64,000 nucleotides of DNA from Marinobacter koreensis (GCF_023156285.1 NZ_JAKZAJ010000002.1:620001-684000); one strand, 5' to 3'. Counted from the first letter of the stretch, positions 45,212 to 55,856 are shown. Numbers and translations: made by a program. The notes: a model not told the origin generated them from the letters alone.

Positions 45212-48200
45212 TCATGCACTCCGCTCCGGCCACATCGCCTCATTCAGCTCCTCCAGTACCGTATCAAGCTGCGCCCCCAGCACCTTGTCCATCTGCTTTG
45301 CCCCGCCATCATTGGCAAAGCGATGGTTCACAAATTCCCGGTCGATGATGACTTCGTGCACCAGTTGCTTGGCCAGGCGTTCCAGCCATTTGCGTTGGTT
45401 CGGCGTCCAGTTGTGCTGGGTGTAGATGCGGTCCATGGCTTCGGCCACGCGCTGTTCGAAGGGAATCAGCGGCTCGCCCAGGGCCGCACGGCGGATATAG
45501 CCGATGATGCTGGCGGCAATGTCCTTGCTGGTCTGGTTGCGCACGGCGCTTTGCAGGCGGGCTTCGGAGTAGCCGTGGTTGTCCAGCAGCAGTTTCACTT
45601 CCCGGAGTTGTTCCCGGGTGAGATCCCGGGGTTTGTTGACTACCACGGCCAGAGCGGCGGACTGGTTGAGCTGTTCTTTGATGAAGGCGTTGAAGCTGTC
45701 CAGGTAGTCTTCCGGCTTGTCGTGCACGCCATAGCTCTGGATGCGCTCGCGGATTTCGTCTTCATGGTCGGATAGAACCGGCATGTATTCGCTGCCCACC
45801 AGGGACTTCACCTCTGCCAGTTGGTTAAGCAGGCCGCTGTGCTGTTTGATGAACGCGGAGGCCTGGCGGGGGCCGAGTTTGTGCAGGTGCTGGTGCAGGG
45901 ATTTGGGTTCCACGCCCCAGCTCTGTTGCAGTTCATCCAGTTTCTGCTTCAGTTCCGGTCGGCTTTCGGCTTTGTTGTCAGCCTTGCGAAGCACCCGCAT
46001 GAGTTTCTGGCTAAGCTGGCTGAGCACCACGTCAGCCTGGCTTTCATCGGGTTGTTCGCCAGGACTATTGAGTGCCTTTTCCAATTGTTCGTCGTCGGTG
46101 AGCTCGTCCACCAGTTGCTCCAGGGTGATGTTGGGGTCTTTCACCAGGGGCTTCATGGTGTTCACATCCTGCAGGGCGGCGTAGATATCCACCGGATCAT
46201 AGATGCGGAATACGGTCTTGCCGATCTCGTCGCAGCGCCGGGTGGCGCGGCCGATCATCTGCTCGTAGAGGATGCGTGAACGAACCCGACGCATGAATAC
46301 CAGGTTGCAGATACGCGGCACGTCGATGCCGGTAGTGAGCAGGTCAACCGTGATGGCGATATTCGGGTAGCGTTCGTTCTTGTAGCGGCGGATAACCTGG
46401 TCCACCTTGTCGCTCTGGCCGGTGATCTTGGCCACGGCGGCTTCGTTGTACTGACCGTTGTAGAGATCCTTGAAGGCATCATCCAGCAGGCGTTTCACCA
46501 TATCCGCGTGCAGGTCGGTGGCGCAGAAGATCATGGTTTTCTCGTCGCCGAACGGGTCCAGTTCCTGCACCAGCTGTTCGCAGATGACGCGATTGAAGTT
46601 CTCGTTGATGACCCGGCGGTTGAAGGTGTCGACTTCGAAGGTCAGTTCATCTTCCAGCTCGGTGGTGTCCACTTCCCCCGTCTGTGTGTTGATCACTTCG
46701 ACAGGCTTGCCCTTCTCAAAGGTAATACCGTTCTGACTGAGCAGGGTTTCGTAGCGAATGGGCGGTTCGTGGTCGATCAACCAGTCGTCCGCGACAGCCT
46801 CGCGGTACGAATAGGTGTAAACCGGTTTGCCAAAAATTTCGCTGGTGTGTTTGGCCGGGGTCGCCGTTAGCCCGATTTTCACCGCATCAAAGTAGTCCAG
46901 TACCCGGCGGTAGCTGGACAGGTACTGGCTGGTGTCCCGCAGGGCCAGTTCGCCTTCGGTCATTTCCTGATCCAGGGTATAGCCCCGGTGAGCTTCGTCG
47001 ATGATGATGCAGTCGAACTGGTCGATGGGTGGCGGCTCGTCGCTCATGAAGATGCGCTTGACCATGGCCTGCACCGTGGCCACCTGAATGCGGGTTTCCG
47101 CTTCGGCGGCCATGTCCCCCAGTTCGGCGACGTTGTAGATCTTGCTGAGGGTGTGGTTCTGCTCCAGCGGTGCCTCGTTGAAGGCATCAATAGCCTGCTG
47201 ACCCAGCGCGGTGCGGTCCACCAGAAACAGGATACGGTGGAAACGCTCCGCTTTCAGGAACCGGTACATCAGTCCGATGATGGTTCGGGTTTTACCGGTG
47301 CCGGTGGCCATGGCCAAAAGCGCCTTGCGCACACCCTGCGAAAGGGCGTGTTCGGTGGCGACAATAGCGTTCTGTTGATAATCCCGCAGTTTCAGGTAGC
47401 CGAAGGGCTCGTCTTTTAGCAGTTTCTCGGCGTTCTCTTTATCGCGTTCCAGTAGATCCAACAGGCCGCCCGGCGTGTGGAATTGCGGCAGCGCCCGGCG
47501 CAGATTGCTGGGTTGGCGCACATCCCGAAACCAGGTGCCAGACTGCTCCGCCAGTTGCGGAATATAGGGCCGACCATTGCAGGAATACACGAAGGGTACG
47601 TGGTAGTGGCCGGTTTCGTCGGCAGGCCAGGCGATGGTGCGGCCGGTCAACTCCCAGGCGCCGACCAAGGGCGTTGCCACGTTCAGGCCCTTGCTGTAAC
47701 GCTCAGCCTGGCGGATCTTTCCGGCCACGTTGGTGTTTTCTTTCTTGGCTTCAACCACGGCGATGGGCGTAAGCCCCACGAACAGCACGTAGTCGGCCCG
47801 GCCCTTCTCGCCGCTGTGGCTGGTGGGCCACTCGGCAATGGCGCGATAAGTGCCTTTCCCCGGACGGGCGCCTTTCTGGAAGGTGAGTTCCTGGCTGTCG
47901 GCTTCCCAGCCGGCGTCCTGCAGTTGCTGGTCGATCAGGATGCGGGTGAGTTCTTCGTTCAGTACCAGGGTGTCTGTGGCGGCTTTGGTCTGATTGGCCA
48001 CCTGCTGGCGCTGTTGGTTAACAGTCTGCTCGCCCTGCTCTGAGAGTTGCTGTTGCAGGGCTTTGATTTTTTGCTCGTAAGCCTGTTGCTGTTGGCTCAG
48101 GGCTTGTTCGTGCTGGCGAGCTTGCTCCGCCAGAGCGCGGGACTCTTCATCCATGGCCACGGCCAGGGCTTCGTATTCGGCCTTCTCTTTCTCAATGAGC

Positions 48201-48739
48201 TGGCTCAGTTGGTGGCTGCTGTTCAGCGCCATGTTGGCGTGTTGCAGATCGTGGCGCAGCTTTTCGATATCGCTCTGGAGTTGGCGCAATTGGGCGCTGG
48301 GGTCGGCTGGCGGCACAAAGGGGCCGGGTTTGAAGCTGGCGCCGGATTTACCAAAGGAGCGGTGAAACCAGATGGCGAGGGCCCGCGCCACTTTCAGGCC
48401 ATCCATCGCCTCCTTATGCCGGGTACGAAACTGGTGTGTGGCTTTGTTGCCTTCAATCCGCAGAATATGGAACAGCTCTCTGATCTGCGGTTCCAGCCGT
48501 AATTCCCGGTTCAGGCGATAGAGCAGCTCGGCCTGGCTGGTCTGTTCATCAAATTCGATACCGGAGAGCGCGGCCAGATGTTGCGCCAGGGCTTCGCCCA
48601 GCTGGCGGAGTTTGATCAGGGTGGTGTTGGGATCGCTGGCGAAGACACGCTCAGCGGATTCGGCCAGCTCCACGAGTAAGGAATCGTGCTCTGACAGAAA
48701 CGAGAAGTTGCCGTCGTTGAATTCCGTGGCCTTGTTCAA
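45212..48739 (-). CDS. hsdR: type I restriction enzyme motor/nuclease subunit HsdR
   Basis: 1175 aa, full length. N-terminal DUF4145-like domain (RVFASDPNTTLIKLRQLGEA, as in EcoKI-type HsdR), a long Gln/Glu coiled coil (about 145-260), the HSDR_N endonuclease with GRADYVLFVG and VVEAKKENTN (about 315-335), then the helicase motor: Walker A MATGTGKTRT (about 475), DEAH box IIDEAHRGY (about 583), GLTATP, and IGRATRRCDEIGK. Start is TTG at 48739 with GGAGGG just upstream; no ATG fits. First gene of the locus; 121 bases from the tRNA-Pro end. Confidence 0.95.
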   Translation of the reverse strand: MNKATEFNDGNFSFLSEHDSLLVELAESAERVFASDPNTTLIKLRQLGEALAQHLAALSGIEFDEQTSQAELLYRLNRELRLEPQIRELFHILRIEGNKATHQFRTRHKEAMDGLKVARALAIWFHRSFGKSGASFKPGPFVPPADPSAQLRQLQSDIEKLRHDLQHANMALNSSHQLSQLIEKEKAEYEALAVAMDEESRALAEQARQHEQALSQQQQAYEQKIKALQQQLSEQGEQTVNQQRQQVANQTKAATDTLVLNEELTRILIDQQLQDAGWEADSQELTFQKGARPGKGTYRAIAEWPTSHSGEKGRADYVLFVGLTPIAVVEAKKENTNVAGKIRQAERYSKGLNVATPLVGAWELTGRTIAWPADETGHYHVPFVYSCNGRPYIPQLAEQSGTWFRDVRQPSNLRRALPQFHTPGGLLDLLERDKENAEKLLKDEPFGYLKLRDYQQNAIVATEHALSQGVRKALLAMATGTGKTRTIIGLMYRFLKAERFHRILFLVDRTALGQQAIDAFNEAPLEQNHTLSKIYNVAELGDMAAEAETRIQVATVQAMVKRIFMSDEPPPIDQFDCIIIDEAHRGYTLDQEMTEGELALRDTSQYLSSYRRVLDYFDAVKIGLTATPAKHTSEIFGKPVYTYSYREAVADDWLIDHEPPIRYETLLSQNGITFEKGKPVEVINTQTGEVDTTELEDELTFEVDTFNRRVINENFNRVICEQLVQELDPFGDEKTMIFCATDLHADMVKRLLDDAFKDLYNGQYNEAAVAKITGQSDKVDQVIRRYKNERYPNIAITVDLLTTGIDVPRICNLVFMRRVRSRILYEQMIGRATRRCDEIGKTVFRIYDPVDIYAALQDVNTMKPLVKDPNITLEQLVDELTDDEQLEKALNSPGEQPDESQADVVLSQLSQKLMRVLRKADNKAESRPELKQKLDELQQSWGVEPKSLHQHLHKLGPRQASAFIKQHSGLLNQLAEVKSLVGSEYMPVLSDHEDEIRERIQSYGVHDKPEDYLDSFNAFIKEQLNQSAALAVVVNKPRDLTREQLREVKLLLDNHGYSEARLQSAVRNQTSKDIAASIIGYIRRAALGEPLIPFEQRVAEAMDRIYTQHNWTPNQRKWLERLAKQLVHEVIIDREFVNHRFANDGGAKQMDKVLGAQLDTVLEELNEAMWPERSA

Positions 48740-48860
48740 TGTATCCCTCCGCGACAGTCTTACGCGAGAACATTAGCAGACTTATCAAGGAGACAGAAAC
48801 GTTGTGCCGGAGCGGCCAATAAAGATCGACGGAGGTGTATATGAAAACGGGAAGGGAAAA

Positions 48861-48937
<77 letters not shown>

Positions 48938-48950
48938 AACAACGGCCGGT

Positions 48951-48956
48951 ATTATA
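48951..48956 (-). promoter_or_regulatory. -10 element of the tRNA-Pro promoter
   Basis: TATAAT on the minus strand, 14 bases before the tRNA 5' end, a usual distance for a stable RNA promoter. A convincing -35 hexamer is not obvious. Confidence 0.5.
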
Positions 48957-49025
48957 CGGATTCGATCTGCTTTTACCAGCCCCCGTAACGCCTGACGATG
49001 AAATTCATCCTGCGATTTGTACGGA

Positions 49026-50393
49026 CTAACCCACCGGGAATTCCGTGGTGGCGTAGCGGACCAGGGATTTCCGGCGCATGGTCAGCATGTAGCCCAGGGT
49101 AAGGGGGCCTACACGCCCCGCCAGCATGATCGCCATGATGATGAGCTGCCCGGCGGCGCCGAGGTCACCGGTAATGCCCCGGGACAGTCCGACGGTGCCA
49201 AACGCCGAGACCACCTCGAAGGCGATGTCCAGGAAGTCGGCACGGACAAAGATACTCAGGCCCAGCACACCCAGAAAGATCACTACCATGGCCAGCGTGG
49301 TGACGGCCAGGGCTTTCAGTACGGTCTCGCCGGACAGGGAATGCCGGCCAATCGTGGCGGTGAGATTGCCCTTCAGAAAAGCCCGGGTGGCTGACATCAG
49401 AACCAGGAAGGTGGATAGTTTGATGCCGCTGGCGGTGGAGTTGGGAGCGCCGCCGATGAACATCAGGAGCAGGAAAAGCACGGAGGTACCGGCCGTGAGG
49501 GCGCCAATGTCCACCGAATTGAAACCGGCGGTCCGGGTTGTCGTGGCCTGAAACCAGGCGGCCAGCAGCTTGTCACCAACGCTGTCGAGTGCCCCGAGGG
49601 TACCCGGGTTGCCGTATTCGAGGAGCAGGAACAACGCCATGGCGGCGAGGTTGATGACCAGGGTGCTGACGAGGATCAGGCGGGAGTAGATGGACAGCCC
49701 GGAAAAGCTGCGGTTCTCGAACAGTTCCCGGGCGACCAGGTACCCGAGCCCGCCGACGATGAACAGGCCCGAGATGGTCAGGGTAACCCCGGCATGACCG
49801 ACATAGGCGCTGACGCTGTCCGGAGACAGGGCAAAGCCGGCGTTGTTGAACGCCGACACGCTGTAGAACAGGGCCTGGTACAGTCCTTCACTCCAGCCTT
49901 TCTCGGGCACGAAAAAACAGGCCAGAATGACCAGCCCGATGGCTTCCATGGACAGGGCAAAAACGGCGATGGAGGCCCCGGCCCGTCTGGTGGTGCTCAG
50001 GGAGATTTCGTTGAAGGCTTCCTGGGCTGCGAGGTGGTGGCGAAGGCCCAGCTTGAACCCCAGGGCCAGTGCCGTGAGCACGGCAAAGGTCATCAGGCCC
50101 AGTCCGCCGAGCTGGATCAGCAGCAGAATCACCAGTTGGCCGAACAGGGTGTACTCGCTGGCGGTGTCGACCACGCTGAGGCCGGTGACGGTCACGGCCG
50201 AGGTTGCGGTAAACGCGGCCTCCAGCCAGGTGACCGGTACTTCGGTTGCCCAGGGCAGCTTGAGCAGGCAGGTGCCCAGAACAATGAGGATGCAGAAGCC
50301 CTCGATCAGCAGGCCGGGTGGGCTGATGCGTTTCGGCCCGGAGCGGCCCGGCCGGGGTGAAATGGGGAGCAGGTCCCGGGTCTGGAGTCTCAT
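49026..50393 (-). CDS. ktrB: KtrB/TrkH-type potassium channel subunit
   Basis: Membrane channel subunit for K+ uptake. 455 aa with four M1-P-M2 units; the selectivity-filter Gly residues appear in AVTVTGLSV, AFNNAGFAL, TTRTAGFNS and AFGTVGLSR. It directly follows ktrA (stop of ktrA at 50400, seven bases before), which provides the gating ring. Confidence 0.92.
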   Translation of the reverse strand: MRLQTRDLLPISPRPGRSGPKRISPPGLLIEGFCILIVLGTCLLKLPWATEVPVTWLEAAFTATSAVTVTGLSVVDTASEYTLFGQLVILLLIQLGGLGLMTFAVLTALALGFKLGLRHHLAAQEAFNEISLSTTRRAGASIAVFALSMEAIGLVILACFFVPEKGWSEGLYQALFYSVSAFNNAGFALSPDSVSAYVGHAGVTLTISGLFIVGGLGYLVARELFENRSFSGLSIYSRLILVSTLVINLAAMALFLLLEYGNPGTLGALDSVGDKLLAAWFQATTTRTAGFNSVDIGALTAGTSVLFLLLMFIGGAPNSTASGIKLSTFLVLMSATRAFLKGNLTATIGRHSLSGETVLKALAVTTLAMVVIFLGVLGLSIFVRADFLDIAFEVVSAFGTVGLSRGITGDLGAAGQLIIMAIMLAGRVGPLTLGYMLTMRRKSLVRYATTEFPVG

Positions 50394-50399
50394 GAGCGG

Positions 50400-51059
50400 T
50401 TACAGGTAGCTTTCGATCTTGCGGAATTCATCGAGCTGTCCGCCGAGGACCAGATGGTCGCCGGCCTTGATCTGAAAGGCGCGACCGGGCGCATAATGGG
50501 CACTGGTACTGCGTTTGATCACCAGTGCGGTGATACTGGCACCGGTCTTTTCCAGAAGGTCTTCCATGGTGAGACCGTCCAGCGCATCGCCACTCTCGAT
50601 TTCCACCACGTAGTCGCCGTCGCCGAGACCGATGTAGTTCTGCACATTCGGGTAATTGAGTTCCTGGGCGATCCGTACCCCCATCTCGTACTCCGGGGCG
50701 ATGACCCGGTGGACGCCGAGCCGCTGGAGGATTTTCTGGTGCTGGGTGGTGAGGGCCTTGGCCCAGATTTTCCGGATACCAATGTTCTGCAGATGCATGG
50801 TGGCGAGGATGGTCGCCTCAAAATTACGACCGATCGCCAGCACAGCGACGTCGTAATCGGCAATACTGAGCTCCTCGATCGCCTGCTCATCGGTAACGTC
50901 GGCGATTACGGCATGGGTGATGCACTCGGACAGGCGATCGACCACCTGCTCGTCGTTGTCGATACCCAGCACGTCGTGGCCAAGGCGGGTCAGTTCCCGG
51001 GCGATGGTTTCTCCGAAGACGCCCAGGCCGATCACCACGATCTGTTGCTTCTTTTGCAT
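50400..51059 (-). CDS. ktrA: KtrA/TrkA-type RCK regulatory subunit
   Basis: 219 aa. RCK_N Rossmann domain (IVVIGLGVFGETIAREL, conserved Asp in GIDNDE) binding nucleotide, followed by an RCK_C domain (about 140-219). Single-repeat size is that of KtrA rather than the double-length TrkA. GGGAGG precedes the ATG. Forms an operon with ktrB. Confidence 0.92.
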   Translation of the reverse strand: MQKKQQIVVIGLGVFGETIARELTRLGHDVLGIDNDEQVVDRLSECITHAVIADVTDEQAIEELSIADYDVAVLAIGRNFEATILATMHLQNIGIRKIWAKALTTQHQKILQRLGVHRVIAPEYEMGVRIAQELNYPNVQNYIGLGDGDYVVEIESGDALDGLTMEDLLEKTGASITALVIKRSTSAHYAPGRAFQIKAGDHLVLGGQLDEFRKIESYL

Positions 51060-51241
51060 GGTCGGGACCTCCCGGTCTCACAGGAATCGGCGTTTTCGGA
51101 ACAGTAACAGATTCAGTCGGGGATGACCTGTGTCGCCGCCGGCACACGGGCGGTGCGAGCAACTGGGTAGGAATTGACCGGCAAAAAGTGTATAACTTGC
51201 CCGTTTTCCCTGCCCTGGCGCCATGTGGAGTCCGATTTGCG

Positions 51242-52687
51242 GTGAGTATTCTCCCGATCGTTCAGATCCTCGGGTTTCTGCTGATACTGCTCAGCTTCCT
51301 GATGACCCTTCCGGTTAACCTCCTGATGTTCGGTGAAACGTCGGACTGGCTGGCGTTCGTCAAGTCCGCGTCCGTCTGTTTTGTGATCGGTGTTCTGGCG
51401 CTGTCGGTCTCGGGCAGGCGCAAGCATGCTCTCAAACAGCGCCAGATGTTCATGCTGACGGTGTCGGCCTGGGTGATCATTCCCCTGTTTTCGAGCCTCC
51501 CTCTGCTCTTGAGCGGCATGAACCTCACCATTACCGATGCCTTTTTCGAGAGTATCTCCGGTGTCACCACAACCGGCTCCACGGTGCTGACCGGGCTCGA
51601 TTCCATGCCGGACGACATCCTCCTGTGGCGATCGCTGATGCAGTGGATGGGCGGCATCGGGATCATCGGCATGGCCGTGGCCATCCTGCCGTTTCTGCGC
51701 ATCGGTGGTATGCGGCTGTTCGCGACGGAGTCGTCCGAATGGAGTGAGAAGGTGGTGCCCCGCACCAACAGTCTGGCCCGCAGCCTGGTCGGCGTTTACC
51801 TGGGCATCACCCTGGCCTGTCTTCTGAGCTACTGGGTTCTTGGCATGACGTTGTTCGAGGCCCTCAACCACGCGCTAACCACGGTTTCCACCGGAGGCTA
51901 CTCCACGTCAGACAGCTCCATGGGCCAATTCGAATCGGTGGGTATCCTGCTGGTGGCAACGGTGTTCATGGCGATCGGTGGCATGCCCTTTTTCCTGTTT
52001 GTCCGGTTTATCCATGGCCAGCGACAGCCCCTGTTCCGGGATCAGCAGGTGCGGTTTTTCCTGGTGTTGCTGGTGGCCGTGGCCGCCATGCTTACCGTTT
52101 ACCGGGTGGTCAACGATGATGCCGATCCCTTCTATACCTTTATCCACGCCCTGTTCAACGTTACCTCGGTGGTAACCACAACGGGCTTTGCTTCGACCGA
52201 TTATTCGATGTGGGGGCCCTTTGCGGTGGTGATCTTTCTGTTCATCACCTTCGTTGGCGGCTGTTCCGGTTCCACCGCCGGTGGTATGAAAATCTTCCGG
52301 TTCCAGTTGTCCATGCTGCTGCTCCGGGAGCAGGTACGTCGACTGCTTCATCCCCATGCGGTGTTTGCCCGCAATTACAACGGTCGGGTCATCGGTGACG
52401 ATATTGTGGCCTCCAGCGTTGCTTTCTCGTTCATCTTCCTGGCGACACTGGCGGTGGTGACTGCCATGCTGGGCGCGTTGGGGCTGGATCTGGTGACCAG
52501 TTTCTCGGGAGCAGTGACGGCCCTGACCAACGTCGGGCCCGGTCTGGGTGACATCATCGGGCCGGCGGGCAATTTCCAGAGCCTGCCGGACGCGGCCAAA
52601 TGGGTCCTGATGGCCACCATGATTCTGGGGCGTCTGGAGCTGTTGAGCGTTTTTGTGATGCTGTCGCCGGATTTCTGGCGCAGCTAA
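51242..52687 (+). CDS. trkH: Trk potassium transporter membrane subunit TrkH
   Basis: 481 aa from a GTG at 51242 (MSILPIVQILGFLLILLSF), matching the usual TrkH start; the frame is open to 51188 but the extra residues are not conserved. Pore-loop Gly in GVTTTGSTV, TTVSTGGYS, SVVTTTGFAS and LTNVGPGLG, plus GGIGIIGMAVAILPFLRIGGM. Works with the double-RCK TrkA encoded at 55984. Divergent from ktrA. Confidence 0.93.
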   Translation: MSILPIVQILGFLLILLSFLMTLPVNLLMFGETSDWLAFVKSASVCFVIGVLALSVSGRRKHALKQRQMFMLTVSAWVIIPLFSSLPLLLSGMNLTITDAFFESISGVTTTGSTVLTGLDSMPDDILLWRSLMQWMGGIGIIGMAVAILPFLRIGGMRLFATESSEWSEKVVPRTNSLARSLVGVYLGITLACLLSYWVLGMTLFEALNHALTTVSTGGYSTSDSSMGQFESVGILLVATVFMAIGGMPFFLFVRFIHGQRQPLFRDQQVRFFLVLLVAVAAMLTVYRVVNDDADPFYTFIHALFNVTSVVTTTGFASTDYSMWGPFAVVIFLFITFVGGCSGSTAGGMKIFRFQLSMLLLREQVRRLLHPHAVFARNYNGRVIGDDIVASSVAFSFIFLATLAVVTAMLGALGLDLVTSFSGAVTALTNVGPGLGDIIGPAGNFQSLPDAAKWVLMATMILGRLELLSVFVMLSPDFWRS

Positions 52688-52705
52688 CGGGGATAGGCGA
52701 TGTCG

Positions 52706-52733
52706 GCGGGCGCCAGCGTTGGCTGGCACCCGC
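52706..52733. terminator. hairpin between convergent trkH and glyS (weak terminator)
   Basis: Twelve-base arms GCGGGCGCCAGC and GCTGGCACCCGC pair with one mismatch around GTTG, placed between the two converging stop codons. There is no T-run on either side, so intrinsic termination is uncertain. Confidence 0.4.
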
Positions 52734-52743
52734 GAACAGAGGA

Positions 52744-54825
52744 TCAGCCAGCGGTCGGCAGCAGGGAGATGTCGGCAACCCGCAGGAACAGGTTGCGCAG
52801 GCGATTGAGCAGCGCCAGCCGGTTGTTCCGGACTGCGTCGTCCTCGGCCATCACCATGACCGCATCGAAGAACGTGTCCACCGGTTCTCTCAGGCTGGCC
52901 AGCGAGCTCAGCGCGCTGGCGTAGTCGCCCTTCTCGAACATCGGCAGCACTGTCTGCGCCTGTTCCTCCACCTGAGCGGCCAGGGTTTTCTCCTCGGCAT
53001 CCTGCAGCAGGGACGGATCCACGGTTTCGCCGATGCTGTCGCCGCCCTGTTTGGTCAGGATGTTGGATACCCGCTTGTTGGCACCGGCCAGCGCCTGCGC
53101 TTCCGGCAGCTGGCGGAAGGCCTCCACCGCCTTCACGCGGCGGTCGAAGTCCAGCGGCCGGGTCGGACGACGGGCATGCACCGCCAGGTACACCTCGGCG
53201 CCGATGCCCTGCTCTTCGTAGTGGGCGCGGAAACGCTCCAGCATATAGTCCACCACGGTGCTGGCGGTGTCCTGCTCGGTCAGTACCGTGAAGTTCTGTT
53301 CGGCCCATTCGCACAGGGTTTGCAGATCCAGCGGCAGCTCCCGTTCGATGATGATGCGAAGCACACCCAGGGAAGCCCGGCGCAGTGCAAACGGATCCCG
53401 TGTGCCCGATGGCGGCTGATTGATTCCGAACAGGCCGACCAGTGAGTCGATCCGGTCAGCGATGGCAACGGCACAGCCGGTCAGCGTGGTCGGCAGGCTG
53501 TCGCCGGCAAAGCGCGGCATGTACTGCTCGTTCAGCGCCCGGGCGACATCTTCGGGCTCGCCGTCGTTGGCGGCGTAGTACTGGCCCATGATGCCCTGAA
53601 GGTCGGTGAATTCGAGTACCATCTCGGTGACCAGGTCGGTTTTGGCCAGCATGGCGGCGCGCTCGGCGAGGGCCGGATCGCTGCCGATGGCCTCGGCGAT
53701 CTTCTTCGCCAGTGCCGCTACGCGAACGGATTTGTCATAAAGACTGCCGAGCTTCTCCTGGAACACGATCGGCTTGAGCGATTCGATACGAGCTTCCAGG
53801 CGGGTCTTGCGATCCGTCTCATAGAAGAACGCAGCGTCCGACAGCCGGGGACGGATCACCTTCTCGTTGCCGGCGATCACCTGTGCCGGATCCTTGCTCT
53901 CCAGGTTGGCCACGGTGATGAACAGCGGCAGTATCTTTCCGTCCTTGCCCACCACGTGGAAATACTTCTGATGCTCCTCCATGGAAGAGATCAGCGCTTC
54001 TGCGGGCACTTCCAGGAAGCGTTCCTCAAAACGCCCCATCAGCGGGACCGGCCATTCGTTCAGCGCGGTGACTTCGTCCAGCAGGTCTTCATCAATCACA
54101 GCCTTGCCACCGGCTTCCTTCTCGGCGAGGGCGGCAACGCCTTTGCGGATTTGCTCGCGGCGCTCGGCAAAGTCAGCGAGTACGTAGCCTTCCTGCTTGA
54201 GAACGACCTCGTAATCGTTCGGGGTCGGCACGATCAGCGGCTTCGGACAATGGAAACGATGGCCGCGGGTGGTATTGCCCGGTTTCAGGCCCATGATCGG
54301 TGCGTCGATCACCTTATTGCCATACAGCAGAATCGCCCAGTGGACCGGCCGAACGAATTCGGTACGGTGGGCGCCCCAGCGCATGCGCTTGGGAATCGGC
54401 AGGGCGGCGAGGGACTGTTCGACCAGTTCGGGCATCAATTCGACCGTCGGTCTGCCCTGCTCCACGGTACGGTAGACCACCCAGGCACCTTTTTCGGTTT
54501 CCAGGGTGTCCAGCTGGTCCGGCGTAATGCCCAGGGATGTGGCGAAGCCGGTCAATGCCCGGGTCGGGTTACCGGCGTCGTCGAAGGCGGCCTTGACCGC
54601 CGGGCCCCGTTTTTCCACCGGTTTGTCCGGCTGAGCATCGGCCAGGTCCCTTACCCGGACGGCAAGACGGCGTGGCGCGGCGAAGGACTCGACCTTGCCA
54701 AACTCGATGCCAGCCTCTTCCAGGCCCTTGGCAATGCCCTGGGTAAAGGCGTTGGACAGAGTCTTGAGCGCTTTGGGAGGCAGCTCTTCAGTGCCCAGTT
54801 CGACCAGAAAATCCTGTGTAGCCAT
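52744..54825 (-). CDS. glyS: glycyl-tRNA synthetase beta subunit
   Basis: 693 aa, the usual length. Starts MATQDFLVELGTEELPPKAL, the GlyS hallmark; VSYGP-type core is represented by RWGAHRTEFVRPVHW, and a C-terminal DALR-like helical domain binds tRNA. Two bases after the glyQ stop; forms the alpha2beta2 enzyme with GlyQ. Confidence 0.97.
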   Translation of the reverse strand: MATQDFLVELGTEELPPKALKTLSNAFTQGIAKGLEEAGIEFGKVESFAAPRRLAVRVRDLADAQPDKPVEKRGPAVKAAFDDAGNPTRALTGFATSLGITPDQLDTLETEKGAWVVYRTVEQGRPTVELMPELVEQSLAALPIPKRMRWGAHRTEFVRPVHWAILLYGNKVIDAPIMGLKPGNTTRGHRFHCPKPLIVPTPNDYEVVLKQEGYVLADFAERREQIRKGVAALAEKEAGGKAVIDEDLLDEVTALNEWPVPLMGRFEERFLEVPAEALISSMEEHQKYFHVVGKDGKILPLFITVANLESKDPAQVIAGNEKVIRPRLSDAAFFYETDRKTRLEARIESLKPIVFQEKLGSLYDKSVRVAALAKKIAEAIGSDPALAERAAMLAKTDLVTEMVLEFTDLQGIMGQYYAANDGEPEDVARALNEQYMPRFAGDSLPTTLTGCAVAIADRIDSLVGLFGINQPPSGTRDPFALRRASLGVLRIIIERELPLDLQTLCEWAEQNFTVLTEQDTASTVVDYMLERFRAHYEEQGIGAEVYLAVHARRPTRPLDFDRRVKAVEAFRQLPEAQALAGANKRVSNILTKQGGDSIGETVDPSLLQDAEEKTLAAQVEEQAQTVLPMFEKGDYASALSSLASLREPVDTFFDAVMVMAEDDAVRNNRLALLNRLRNLFLRVADISLLPTAG

Positions 54826-54827
54826 GA

Positions 54828-55856
54828 TTATGCGTTCCCCTGTTCCTGCTGTGCCTGCTTCGCTTTCTTGCCCTTCTTCTTGCCGTTGGCCTTTTCATCG
54901 GCCGCTGCGGCGGCGGCCAGCACTTCCTCGCGCAGGGCCTCAGGGGCCAGCGGGAAGCCGAGCTTACGGCGGCTGTCGAAGTAGGCCTGGGCCACGGCGC
55001 GGGCCAGGGTACGGACACGGAGAATGAAACGCTGCCGCTCGGTGACCGAGATGGCGTGGCGGGCGTCCAGCAGGTTGAAGGTATGAGACGCCTTCAGCAC
55101 CTGCTCGTAGGCCGGAAGCGGCAGCCCGGCCTCGATCAGCCGGGCGCTCTCGCGCTCATGCACATCGAAGCTGTGGAACAGGAATTCGGTGTCGGCCTGT
55201 TCGAAGTTGTAGGTGGACATTTCCACTTCCTGCTGGTGGAACACGTCGCCGTAGGTGACGACGCCATCCGGGCCTTCGGTCCAGACCAGGTCGTAAACGC
55301 TGTCGACGCCCTGCAGGTACATGGCGATCCGCTCCAGCCCGTAGGTCAGTTCGCCGGTGACGGGGTAGCACTCCAGGCCGCCCACCTGCTGGAAGTAGGT
55401 GAACTGGGTGACTTCCATGCCATTGAGCCAGATTTCCCAGCCCAGGCCCCAGGCGCCCAGCGTGGGGGATTCCCAGTTGTCCTCGACAAACCGGATGTCG
55501 TGTACCAGGGGATCGAGGCCCAGGGCGCGGAGGGAATCCAGATACAGTTCCTGGATGTTGTCCGGGGAGGGCTTGAGGACCACCTGGAACTGATAGTAAT
55601 GCTGCAGACGGTTCGGGTTTTCACCGTAACGACCGTCGGTGGGGCGACGGCTGGGCTGAACATAGGCGGCATTCCAGGTCTCCGGGCCGATGGCGCGAAG
55701 GAAGGTGGCCGGGTGAAAGGTACCGGCGCCCACTTCCATATCCAGGGGCTGGAGAACCACGCAGCCATGCTGCGCCCAGAAATTCTGCAGAGCCAGGATC
55801 AGACCCTGGAAGGTCTTGATATCCGGCGCGGAGTTGTTCGTTGCCTTGTCTGTCAC
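54828..55856 (-). CDS. glyQ: glycyl-tRNA synthetase alpha subunit
   Basis: Catalytic subunit for glycine activation. 342 aa, starting at a GTG ([20 protein letters not shown]). Class II core: [48 protein letters not shown] and [16 protein letters not shown]. About 30-40 residues longer than usual because of a Lys/Ala/Gln-rich C-terminal tail ([19 protein letters not shown]). Operon with glyS. Confidence 0.97.
   Translation of the reverse strand: MTDKATNNSAPDIKTFQGLILALQNFWAQHGCVVLQPLDMEVGAGTFHPATFLRAIGPETWNAAYVQPSRRPTDGRYGENPNRLQHYYQFQVVLKPSPDNIQELYLDSLRALGLDPLVHDIRFVEDNWESPTLGAWGLGWEIWLNGMEVTQFTYFQQVGGLECYPVTGELTYGLERIAMYLQGVDSVYDLVWTEGPDGVVTYGDVFHQQEVEMSTYNFEQADTEFLFHSFDVHERESARLIEAGLPLPAYEQVLKASHTFNLLDARHAISVTERQRFILRVRTLARAVAQAYFDSRRKLGFPLAPEALREEVLAAAAAADEKANGKKKGKKAKQAQQEQGNA

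Noticed and set aside
51174-51196. TTGACC and TATAAC as a trkH promoter
   Set aside because: The spacing is only 11 bases, too short for sigma70.
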